From: Antrodiella citrinella
Taxonomy: Eukaryota; Basidiomycota; Agaricomycetes; Polyporales; Steccherinaceae
DNA: 64,000 nt
Direction: 5' to 3'
Assembly: GCA_004802725.1 (NCBI GenBank)
Contig: SGPM01000061.1
Span: 1-64,000 of the forward strand
The notes under the pieces were generated by a model, which saw only the letters and a list, made by a program, of their open reading frames with translations, ran no database searches and was not told the DNA's origin. The first letter of the stretch is position 1. Every line of letters begins with the position of its first letter. Shown here in pieces: positions 34,652-45,341 of this stretch. The translations under genes were made by a program, and so were the position numbers.

Positions 34652-36214
34652 ATGGACTTGTTGAAGGAGACAATTCGTTACTTTACTCCCGCAGTTGCGC
34701 TTCCTCCGGACCATGGATACACCAGTGCCAGCAAGTCATAGGTATGTCTTGTTAAATTGTTTGTACTACGGCCCCTGACAATTAATGACTTCTCCCATAG
34801 GCTCGCTGCGTCCCCAGAGTTCGATGTTTGGAAGGCGGAAGCATGCGTCGTAGATTTTGGTCTGGAGTGGACACCTCCGTCAAACGTAATCGACAGTTTC
34901 AACAGCCTGTCTACCGTCCAACTTCCGAGTGATCTCGCCTACTACAAGCCGGTATGTTTCTATTCCACCTATGTATTTAGCAATTGCTCTGATCGCCATT
35001 TTCTACCAGGATAAGCTGCGCGACTCCGACATGCTGATGTCGTTCCTCAGGGATTTGCAGAACTGGTCCAAGGACCAAGGAGGACCGGAGAAGACATCCA
35101 AGGACCGTTACCGAATTACAGCCCGTTTGCCTGACTTAGTTCGCGTCTTCGTCGAGATTAGGCATCATTGGAGCAAGGCCAAGTCTGATGATGCCACAAT
35201 GCGTAGCGTCGACGCACTGCTCGAGCTGGTATTCAACGATGTATCATATCTATCTTACAGGTACGTCGTTGGTATTATCTCTTAAGCGTTGGCGGTATTG
35301 ACGTTGAAAATCAGCTCCGGACACACCTTACGCCTTTGTGAAACCGACCGCGTCGGCGCCGTTCGCACGCCAGCGGATCGTCTACTGACGCTCCAGTGCC
35401 CCAAACTCAGTTGCACACTCATGAAGCAGGCCAAGCTAGACGGGACCTCCCTCTTGGCGGAGGATCTGGAGGAAGCAGCTTGGGAGGACACCGGTTCCTT
35501 CCGCTCCATCATAGCGCTTCCAATGGAGTACAGACGAAGAGACGAGCCTCTCAGCGTCGCTCCCAACCAGATTGTCCTCGATCTCGTGACAGCACAGAAT
35601 CAGCGCCGCGCCTTGGGTCTTCCTGCCCGTGCGTTGTACGGCATGGTCTATCACGACGGTGCCCTGCGTGTGTACTCGGCGTGGTGGATTGACGGTTTCG
35701 TAAGTGTCCCTCGCTGTATCAAGTGCTCTTAATTCAACTCACGCGTCCACTCCTGCAGATTCACATCTACTTTCATAATGCATTCATGATCGTGATGCAG
35801 CGAGAGTTTATGTCGGCGTACTGCTTCCTCCACAACCTACGAGACTCCTTCGCCGAGCTTCAGGACGAACTGGAGAAACTCGACGTGCTGAAAGCACTCC
35901 ACAGCATCCAGGCCAACTCTTGGAGAGCCCAAGTTCAACAGGCGCATCCGATTCGTGTACGACGCGGTCCTGACGAGGAGCTCGATTGCACCGTCGATGA
36001 ATTAGAAGAGGACTACACTGAAGATGATGACAGAACAGACCCGCGGGGCAGTCCTGTCGTCGTGCACACACCGAATATCCCCCATCTCAAACGTGCACAA
36101 CAAGGAGGACTCGGCCCCCCCAGCCTTGTGGATATGCTGAAACAATGGGTCAAGAGCGTCATTCTGTACTATCTGGGTGTTCTTGCGGGTCTGATTTGTC
36201 AGAAGCTTGGGTAA
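34652..36214 (+). CDS. Unrecognised protein with a C-terminal hydrophobic segment
   Basis: A coherent multi-exon gene reads MDLLKETIRYFTPAVALPPD, then LAASPEFDVWKAEACVVDFG and DKLRDSDMLMSFLRDLQNW. Next are LPDLVRVFVEIRHHWSKAK and SSGHTLRLCETDRVGAVRTP. A long exon has LGLPARALYGMVYHDGALRV and FIHIYFHNAFMIVMQREF, and the last exon ends near VKSVILYYLGVLAGLICQKL. The last exon also contains a helical, acidic linker (VDELEEDYTEDDDRTD). The C-terminal 20 residues could be a tail anchor. I do not recognise a family. The continuous protein-like composition over five exons and consistent splice signals support a real gene. The first intron is assigned to GTCATAG...CCCATAG so that no stop intervenes. 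Confidence 0.7.
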
Positions 36215-36500
36215 TCTTCTATCATCCCTCTGCCGTTGTAAGTGAGAATGTTGTATACCAGTGTCGCTGCTTATATCGAACATCCTTTGTGATGAGTATT
36301 GAAAATTTCGGGTTGGTGTGACAAGCCCTCTCAGACAGCAATATCGATAACGACATCTCAAGGTTGAGTTGCAATGCAGGCATTATGTTGAATCAATGAA
36401 GTACAAGAACAAGAGAAAGAAACTGCAATCCGATATGTGCCACTGAGTACTGAGCGTTCTATCCTGGTCCGCATAAAATCAACGCCCACCTACCTCCCTC
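36215..36500. other. Convergent 3' spacer
   Basis: The 286 bp lie between the stops of the unrecognised plus-strand gene and calcineurin A. No feature is recognised. Confidence 0.5.
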
Positions 36501-39033
36501 CTACTTCTCAGTACCACCTCCCGATCCTTTGCCCGTACTCTGGTCCGCCACCTGCTCTGCCAACTTAACCAGATCCGGGGCGCTCTGTTTGTCATCGTAC
36601 ACCTCCTTGATCAAGGACATCGTGCTCTCCAGGCTTCGCCGTCTCGTACTCGGGCTCGTCATAGTCGTGCCCAAGCTCGCTTGGCGACCGTGACCGCGAC
36701 GGAACGGTGAAGGTGAAATTGAGTTTGGCGAGGTTGGCGAAGTAGGTGTGCCTGGAGCCGAGCTGGCACCGCCGTTGGCGAGAGCTAGCTCAAGGTTCTC
36801 GGTGACCAAGCTGGGAGGAGGAGGTGCGCCTGCGCTACCTTCGGGGGTACCTGGACCAGAAGAAAGAATAGCCTTGCCCTCTTCCGAGGTGGCATCATAG
36901 AGATCAGGAGGGAGACGTTCGTTCTCGATATCCGATTTGCGTCTAGAAAGAAATTTGAGTATATCCTGACTTGCAAGAACTCAAGGGAAGAACGTACGCA
37001 TCGTCGAAACCTGTAATGGCGTCTTTGATTCCCTCAGCACCCAGAGCCAGAGTACCATACGGCAATCGAGCAGAGCCGGATACACTCTTGAGCTCTGAGA
37101 CCTTCTCAGACTCCTCACTGAGATGTCCGGTCAATGTCAGCTGTGCACGCTAAATCGTGATCAGATGACGACATACCGCAGAAGTGCGAACACCCTCGAC
37201 ATCCGACCCACCGCCAAGATCTTGTTCTTGATGACCTTTCTGCGCTCTGCCGCTTCTTCGGCGGCGGTAGATGGTGATGCCAAAATTTCATCTTCTGAAC
37301 TGACTTCAAGCTCCTCTTTGGAGCATACACCAAGCATCGCCAGCAGCATATCGGAGACTGAAATACTGATGTGAGCTATGACAAATTGGGAACATGCGTA
37401 ACAACCTACTCTTTTCGCCAACGAAAGGCAGACTCCAGGTGAAGGCATCCATGAAATTCGGTAACCAGTAGGGATGAGGGGTAGAATTGAATTGTCGAAT
37501 ATTCAAAACATTGCTTTCATATTTGAGGATTGCAGCCTTGTTGTTGTAGACATCCAGATAGTTCGGCGCCGAGAAGAGGGTCATGACGGAAGGGAATCCT
37601 GTCGTACGCGTCTTGCGGTACATACGATATCTATAGAAGTGATCAGTCATGAGCAGATCTGGATGAACTATACACGTACCCAGCGTCTTGAGCTTCATGC
37701 GCGCGAATAATGGATAACAGCTTGTTTCGTTCAAGGAACTGACATGCGGCTTGATACCTGCTGTCAAGTTAGAAGCGGTTGGTCTAGGTGGAAACATATA
37801 GAGACATACGTGAAGAAATAGGAGCAGCCTCGGACGTGGTTGTGTACGAAGCTCTCTGACGTCTTCTCCTGGCCGAAGTCTTCGACAGGATCAGACCACA
37901 GGATATCGCACATAAGACCGTTTGTTGGAGGTTCCCGGAAACGGTCGATCTGTATGCGATGTGAATGAAGGTACCAAATGACTCAGCACAGCGACGTACG
38001 TTGCGTATATCATCCAGAGTATGCAGCTCCGGGGACAAGCCACCATGAATACAGAAGAATTGTTTGTTCATGATTGCGGCGAGAGGCAATGCACAGAAGG
38101 ACTGCATGCAGGCCTCGTAGAGGTCTTCAGAGTACTTTCGCTTGCCTATGAAATAGGTCACGCGAACGTTGAACATTGAGGACGACGAGTGGACGTACAC
38201 TCCAATTTGAATGTAAAGTAATCTGTTAGATGCCGACATTCGTGGTTGCCACGAAGAAGGAAGAGGGTATCTGGGTACCAAATCTTGAGACTCCAGAGGT
38301 ACAGAACACACTACAAGGATAGATAGCCGCCGTGGCGTTCAGCACGATAACAAGACTGGACCCACACAGAACACATACCTCGATGCTGAAGTACCCTCGG
38401 TCAACATAATCTCCCAGGAAGAGGTATCGTGTTGTAGCAGGGCTCCCGCCGATTTCAAAGAGTTTCATAAGGTCGTACTGGGGACGACGACAACAAAGCT
38501 ACTCGGTAACGGAGGATTATGAGTAGATGAGGAACGCACATATTGTCCGTGGATATCGCCACACACTGTCGACCAGAAATGTGTTGAATTGTGCATGGTC
38601 TAAGATTAAACCGATTACGCACCTGTGACGGGGGCGTCGACGTGCAGCAAATTGGGCTCCTGCTTCAGCAACTCTGTCCCCTTGGTCAAAATGAACAAAG
38701 CTTGGTCGTGAGTCAAACGGCCCTCGCGATAGAAGTGATTCTTCAAGAACGCGATATCTGGCTTCGTCGGATCTTCTTTGGACCAGAATTGCTCATCGGT
38801 GGGCGTGGACATGGCCGGTGCTTGGACCTGATGACGCCACACACAATTCAGCTCAGTGTGACAGCATATATATCACAAAATCACAGAAAGCGCACCTCCT
38901 TGACTACTCGTTCCTGCGTGCTGATGGTGAAGCCATTCTCGAGCTGGTGTTGGGTAAAATCGATCGTGGGTGTGACGTTCTTTTCCTGAATCTGGCCAAT
39001 CGCCTTTTGTATCTGAGCCTGTGTCCCACTCAT
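36501..39033 (-). CDS. CNA1: Calcineurin A, catalytic subunit of protein phosphatase 2B
   Basis: This Ca2+/calmodulin-activated Ser/Thr phosphatase drives fungal stress, ion and cell-wall responses through Crz1-type factors. Exon 1 (39033-38896) encodes [20 protein letters not shown] and is spliced to [15 protein letters not shown]. The metallophosphatase core has [35 protein letters not shown] sequence across junctions, [33 protein letters not shown] and [19 protein letters not shown]. The calcineurin-B-binding helix and the calmodulin site follow ([26 protein letters not shown]). The autoinhibitory region is [18 protein letters not shown]. The C-tail is Ser/Pro-rich ([20 protein letters not shown]), as in other basidiomycetes, and ends GGGTEK. 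All expected elements are present. More than ten small introns interrupt it. Confidence 0.95.
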
Positions 39034-39301
39034 GGCGGTTTCCTAACGTTCTGGGTGGGAGAGAGGATACCGGACGTCGTGGTGAAGACTCAAGAGGGTG
39101 GCAGTCGGTGATTGAGTCTGCAGTGCTGAGGATCTCGGTTTTCGGCGTCACCGGCGGGGTTTCAATTCACCGCGTAAAATTAAATAGTAACAGTATCTCT
39201 TTAGCCTCCTGCACCTGGGTCTGGTTTACTCAAGTACTTTGGCACGCACGCATGTCTTTGCAGGAGGATGTATTATTCTAATGTACCCTCGAATGCAATG
39301 T
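39034..39301. other. Spacer between tandem UNC-50 and calcineurin A genes
   Basis: The 268 bp hold the UNC-50 3' end and the calcineurin A promoter. No element is recognised. Confidence 0.45.
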
Positions 39302-40525
39302 TCATGATCCAAAGTAGAGGGGGAGGACATGCTTCGCCACGTTGAACCCAAGTAGCGACACTACATATCCCGTAAATAACGGCAGCAACGGTGCCAACAG
39401 CAGCTCGGACCGGACGAGGAATGGCAGCGCTAGACAGAGAAGGCGTCATCGTAAAAGAGCAGCACAGACATAGGACAGGTCTTACCGTTGAGACCCAGGT
39501 ACAGCCCGTAGATGTACTGCGAGAAACTGTGCAGCACAATCAGCACCACACATAGAATACAAAGAATGCCAAGACATACGCTGCCAAGTATAGCGTGTTT
39601 GAGACAAACAGACATATCCAGTTGGACTTCAGGATGACGGGCACGAAGAAGAGCTGTGCAAGGTACAGCGTCAGGTAGAAGGGGAAGAACGCGTTTGTGT
39701 GCACGTCAAAAGCGTAAGCCCATTCAACCGCGGAGTCCGCAGACGTTGAATGTGACGGGGGAGACACAAGAACACGATTTGAAAACAGCCTATCGTCCGC
39801 ACATATAAGATCTGCTGAAACGGATAAAAAGGCAAGGACGTCTGCATACCACAATATTGATGCCACAACGACCCCTACTAGTAAGTAATCCCGGAATATC
39901 ATGAGTAGCGCAAGTTGTAGGGCTTGCCACACCGAATACGAGTATACCACCGACCATGCGATAGCAGATACTATGTGGACAGGTCCTCAGGCGCGTACGT
40001 GGGTTCAATGGTCTTGGATACTCACCTACAAGACAGGCTGAAGAAGAAAGTTGAGTCAAGACACAGGGCAGCTAGCAATCACGCTCACCACTCAGCAAAA
40101 TGAGAATAGCTGGATCATCTCGCGCCCACGTGTTCTTGGTTTCTGTCACGTACCCTGGTCAACCAAGACGAAGCTATGATAGTCGTGAACGGATCATACG
40201 TTTGTGGAAGTAAACATTGCGATAGCTATTACCAGTGGTAAATACATGAACGACACAGTACACAGACAGAAATAGTGTGCTCACACTCTCTTTGGAGCCA
40301 GACATAAATACGTGAGTTGCCAAGCCGCGAGCTCAAAGTCCTGATTCCATACATTATTCGCCACATCTTTCAACAGATCCACACACTCATGCCCACCATT
40401 TGATGAAACCTGAGCAACCGTCTGAAGATGACAGGAACTCGGTTCGAGACAGAGCTTGACCGCGAATTGGGGACCTCAAAGCCGGTGTGGAGGGGCGAAG
40501 GAGAGGTCATGGGAAGAACAGACAT
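39302..40525 (-). CDS. UNC-50/Gmh1 Golgi membrane protein
   Basis: UNC-50 proteins are small polytopic Golgi/ER membrane proteins that act with Arf-GEFs in trafficking. The start at 40525 gives MSVLPMTSPSPLHTGFEVPN, then PVIFRRLLRFHQM joined by splicing to DFELAAWQLTYLCLAPKRV and YRNVYFHKQ. The family signature TKNTWARDDPAILILLS follows. The hydrophobic core continues with WSVVYSYSVWQALQLALLMI, YLLVGVVVASILW, WAYAFDVHTNAFFPFYLTLY and FFVPVILKSNWICLFVSNTL. It ends GFNVAKHVLPLYFGS at 39302. One exon is only 12 nt (40026-40037) yet is needed to keep the frame. Signature and topology make the call secure. Confidence 0.93.
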
Positions 40526-40840
40526 GTCGGCGCGAATACTCAGCCGATGAGACAAAGAGCGACGGGAAAACAGTTTGGATACGAGGGGAACGTTGGCGAC
40601 GACGAGCGCGGTGTGTTGTACAGTGGTGGCAGCAATAATAGCGGGAAAGATGTCTGGGCGTCTGGGACGGAGGCCAAAGACCTCGTGTTGGCGGAGATAG
40701 ACAAAATCAGGCGGCGTTTCAATGTTCTCTTGGGACGAGACGACTCTCTACTCGTCGGTTCGTTCTTCTTCGACCTCCCCTCTCACCGACCCCCCGCTCC
40801 CCGACATCCACAACGCTCACGACACCGACGCCGACGACTC
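40526..40840. promoter_or_regulatory. Divergent promoter of UNC-50 and WW-domain genes
   Basis: A 315-bp region lies between divergent starts. The plus-strand frame is open through it by chance (from 40487), but composition and homology place the real start at 40841. No specific site is recognised. Confidence 0.4.
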
Positions 40841-43800
40841 ATGGAAGAAGAAGCTGAAGTTTTAGACTGGGGAAACGAGGAGGATGAGACTGGTCACTTC
40901 CAAAGTGAAAGTCGCGAGGACGCGGAAGACGCAGTCTCCCTTGGTGGCGACGAAGACGACGCCCAGGACTACACTCCTTACCAGTCACGGCCAGTGCAGG
41001 AACCAGGGGCTTCCACACAGGCATCGACGCCCCAACATTACCAACCGGAATCGCTGTCTCAGCAGAGCAGACATGACTCTCATTCTCGCCGCGCCACAGA
41101 GTCACCCAAGCGCTCTCAGTCCGTGTCCCTTGGCCATCTCAAACACGCCCTTCCCCCAAAACCTGTACTCACTGTCCCCGAGTATGTTCGCCCTGCTCCG
41201 CCCCAGGCAAGCACTCTTGCTGGCCCCATGGTGCGGAGGGAACGGCGCTCAAATGGCTCAACAAAGGGCGACAACCTCCCGAATGATCTAGCTGACCTTC
41301 CTCTGCCTCCGAATTGGGAACCTAGGTATCCTAGAAACGGGAGCGGCCGTGACGTTTATTATTACAACGTCGAAACTCACGAGTCCACTTGGACTCGGCC
41401 AGAGGTTGCGAATGGGGTTGCACCGTCTCCATCTAAGGATATAGAGCAGTCTGCAGCTAGATCGCCACGTTCAATCACGCATGATGATAGTGCTCGTCCG
41501 CCACTTCCTGACAGGACCCCTTCGATCCGGGGTAGGAAGTCGAGACGTCGCGTCTCTCCAGACACAATGACTTTTGATGATAGGCATTATCGTCCTGGCG
41601 AGGCCGAAACGCCAGGAGTTGTCACGGATGATGACCGCGGTGTTCCTCGCTCTCGTGCCCGTCAACCTTCACTGGATGCCTTGGATGATCGCAGGGCGCA
41701 GTCTCCGGCGCCTGCACACCGTGACGCAGATCGTACAAGCTATGCTCGCAGGCCATATTCGCGCTCACCTTCTCCAGTCCAGGGTACACGGAGAGATGCT
41801 CAGCATGCTCCACCATCTAGGTCTTCTCCTCCACTTGAACGAGAACGTGGTTGGGCACGTGGTCACCCGAGCACATCTACGGAAGTCGCTAGAAGTCCAA
41901 GTCCTAACAGTCATTCGCAACGTGGTCGTCGTCTGCGCGCTGAGGTTTCGCCCCTCCACCATCCTCACCACACTCAAGATCAGAACGATCGCCGCGTTGA
42001 TCCCAAGGATTGGCCATCTGCTCCTCACAGTACGTTATCCGCATCCTACCCTCCCACCTATCGTATTCGGCGTCTGTATTTCCTCCCGAGGTGGAGGATG
42101 TCTGTGTTGCGGTCGTCTCGAGAAGCCTCGGGAGTTGAGCTGCAATGTACTTCCCATCGTTCCTCCGGCTCTACCCTCTGTCTGCTCGAACCTAGGACCA
42201 TTAGCTCGGACTTCTTTCCTTTTCTCGCTCTTCCCTATACCCTTTCCCTGCCGGTCTTAACAAATATTGTTCCCCGTCTTTGTGTTTATAGGGTATAGAT
42301 CTCCGTCGCGCGACGACACCCAAAGCAAATCGAGACGCAATTGGGACTCCTGGGAAGCCCCTCCGTCGAACAAGAATAATCGCCCGCTCAGTCCACCGAG
42401 CCCTGACAGGGTCCCTGCTAGGATTCGTGACGACGTTTACATCCCGTCGGACTCGGTACCTCAGCGAAGGAGAAGAGATCTAGTCTCTCCTGACCGACTC
42501 GGGGACGCGGACGTGAAGCGGCGACGCGTGGACGACCGCTCATCAGATGTATTGTCGACTCGCCGACCTCCTGCAGCAGATCATGACATTGTCCCGTCTG
42601 CTTCGTTGTCAGAACGACCAATGTCGGATTTGTCTCTCGCTGACGAACCTCGTGCGTACCGATTTGCCACTTCATTCAGCCACGTAACCTCATACGCTTC
42701 TACTTCCACCCACACCTGTCACAAGCAGGTCGCAAAAGGATACCCCTACCCCCGCAGAGTGCTCGTTTCCGCGAAGCTTCCAAGATGCCACCTCCTGCTG
42801 CCCCAGCTCTTCCAGGTTCTCAGTCGTTGCCGCTAAGCAATGGGTTGTCTGTCTCGACTAGTCGTCCTCATATTGACAGCACCCCTCCTAAGAGACCAAC
42901 CACACATTCGTACGCCGATGTTCCTTCAGGACCCAGAAACACGATCACGCAAGCCGCAGGTCGCGATCAAGACAGTGCGCGCTTGCCGTCAAGCCGGTCT
43001 TCTGGGCGACCCAGTCGTTTCGATCCTTCGATTCAGCCTCAACAGAGCAGTCAAGGACTTGCCAATGACGACCGCGTCGCTATGGATGTTGATTATCCAC
43101 CATCTTCACAGACATCAATTCGACCTACGGAACCGCCACGAGCTCCCGTCATGTATCCAAGCAGACCGCACGATATACCAACAGGTCCACCTCGGGCTCC
43201 TAAGGCGATGACGGGGAGGTTCTTACCTTTAGACGTTCCTGGCCCACCTGCTACCACATCGTATTCGGATATACGTACTTCCGCGGTTCCTGTCAACGAT
43301 GTTTCCTTGCGTGGCGGTCGTGTTCTACCCCCTCACATGTCTCAAGCGCAAGACCCTTGGTCCCGTCGTGAGACCGAAACCCTACCCCCTCGACCCGCTG
43401 TCAGTGTACCAGATGGTTCTTCAAGGAGGTACGATGAGGACAGGGACTTTGTATCGCCGACCGCGCCGTCCAGGTCACCCCTTGAACCAATACCTAGGGT
43501 ACGTTTGCACAGTTTTGAGTTGTATAGCAGTACTGATATCGTGTTTAGGATGCCCGGACGTTGAGCGGCAGAGACAATTTTCGTCCTGTAGATGTCGCCC
43601 CTCCGCGAGGAAAGTTATCGGGATCAAATAGCACGCCAGTTGGGCCAAGACGGATACCAAATGGCCCCCCTCCTGATCAACCACGCGCTTCTCGCTCGCC
43701 GGTGGAGAAATATCGTCCACTCCCTGAACAAGATGTCCTTCCTCGTCGAGAATACGAAAAGTATCCCGATGAAATTGTAAGCGATTCATCGTATATCTCT

Positions 43801-45017
43801 TTCTCCTTTTCTCAACGTGTGCACAGCTTCCCACTCGCCCATCTCCGAGAGAATCCCCTAATTCTCAGTATAGACCATTGCCACCTACAAACGACCGTCG
43901 CCAAAGTTTCCCGTCGTCTGTCGTAAGCCGTCATAAATACTTTTCTCTTTTCGTCGCTCATATGCCAATGATCTACAGTCAGTCCAGCCTGTTCTAGAGA
44001 CGATGCCTCCTCCACGAAGAGATAACCAGAGCGAAAGATCGGCACGTCAGGTTCGTTTGTCTTTTTTCCTTTCACTCTTATACATTTGTTGATCATGCAT
44101 GACAGTCTCGCTTCGGGGCCGAACAGAAATCTGTTCCTCCCTCCGACATTCCTCGAATCTGGCTGACACGAGAAGAATCGGAAAGAGCAGAAAGGGTTCG
44201 GGCAGCAGAGCTGGCCGGGATGCAATCCTCCAATTCTCGTGACATCTCCTTATCTTCCCGACATGCTCTCATGGACGTAGACGAACCTCCTCGCCGATAT
44301 GACGCACCCTCTAGGACTGAATTTGGAGGAATAACTCCACCCAGACCCGCGGAGTCCAGCCGCCGTCATGACGAACGACCCAGCTTAGAAGGCCGACTCT
44401 CATTGCCTCAAGAAACACCTTCCCGGGGACATCGCAACTCAGATGCCTATCATGAATCCTCCGGCCGTCGAGGTTCTTGGGACGATGAGCGCGAGCGTTC
44501 CCACGATTATCATCCTGCCTCGTCCCATCAAGATCGAAGTCACCCAGCTGAACACCCTCCCCCACCTATGAAAGTGCACCCTGAGCGGATGCGACTCCTC
44601 ACGCCCCAGCCAGCAGACTCACCTGCTCCCGAGCCAAGATCGGGCAGAGGATCCGGTCGTAGCCGTCGTCAGCCACCCTCCCGAGGTGAAGACAGAGACT
44701 CATCACAGGCTGGTCCTCAAGGGAATGGGTATGCCAATGGTGGTGATCACTACGAATCGGACAGGCCTAATTTGAAGCGTGGCGCTTCATTGTTAGACCG
44801 TCTGTCCCTTGACATGCCCTCTGGATCCTCTCTGTCCTCTTCGGTGCGTATGGACGCAACCGCGAAACGAGCTGAAGAAGTGGCGGGTCTTCCCCCGAAA
44901 CCAGTACTCATGGTCAGTGAAGATGGGGATGGAGGGCTGGGCGATGGTGGCAAAGGAGGTCGGAACAAGAGAAAAAGTGGAAAGTCTAGGCGAGGGAGAC
45001 GCAGTGGCGTTGTCTAA
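40841..45017 (+). CDS. WW-domain protein with a long disordered Arg/Ser/Pro-rich tail
   Basis: The start MEEEAEVLDWGNEEDETGHF opens an acidic N-terminus. A WW domain lies near residues 150-185 (LPLPPNWEPRYPRNGSGRDV, then YYYNVETHESTWTRPE), with both signature Trp and the closing Pro. WW domains bind Pro-rich ligands. The rest is low-complexity and rich in RS, DR, SP and PP, interrupted by introns near 42030-42292, 42654-42731, 43500-43550 and 43780-44105. The C-terminus is basic (RNKRKSGKSRRGRRSGVV), a likely nuclear-localisation signal. Composition resembles splicing and transcription factors, but no second domain was seen, so only a nuclear Pro-motif adaptor role is suggested. One patch, WLTREESERAERVRAAELAG, is a predicted charged helix. 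It is followed directly by the RNA14 gene on the same strand. Confidence 0.82.
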
Positions 45018-45341
45018 TTTTACGTTGGTGGTGTGGTTACTATTTCTGTTGTATGATTTCCATGTTCTTCGAATTATCCTCAATCCGCATTCAATCCATT
45101 CCATTCCATTCCGTGCAGATACAAGGGAGGGAGGTCATTCTCCTGAGTCTCAGGAAATTCCACGCAGATGGAATTGGACGATGACTTGACGCGACGAAAT
45201 GAGGCGTGGCTATCTCGGCAAACATGACGCGGTGAATCAGGACTGGGCCGCCAAACTCTCTCATGTGCGTTCTTCAGCTGCTGCCTTTGCATGTGTTGCT
45301 CATCTCCACGACACTAGAACTGAAGTACTCAAGTTTCGATC
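45018..45341. other. Tandem intergenic spacer
   Basis: The 324 bp lie between the WW-domain gene and the RNA14 gene. The direct repeat TCCATTCCATTCC at about 45097-45112 is the only pattern seen. The RNA14 5' leader probably begins here. Confidence 0.45.

Noticed and set aside
40487..40840. Upstream in-frame extension of the WW-domain protein
   Set aside because: Composition is promoter-like, it overlaps the start of the divergent UNC-50 gene, and the ATG at 40841 gives a sensible acidic N-terminus.
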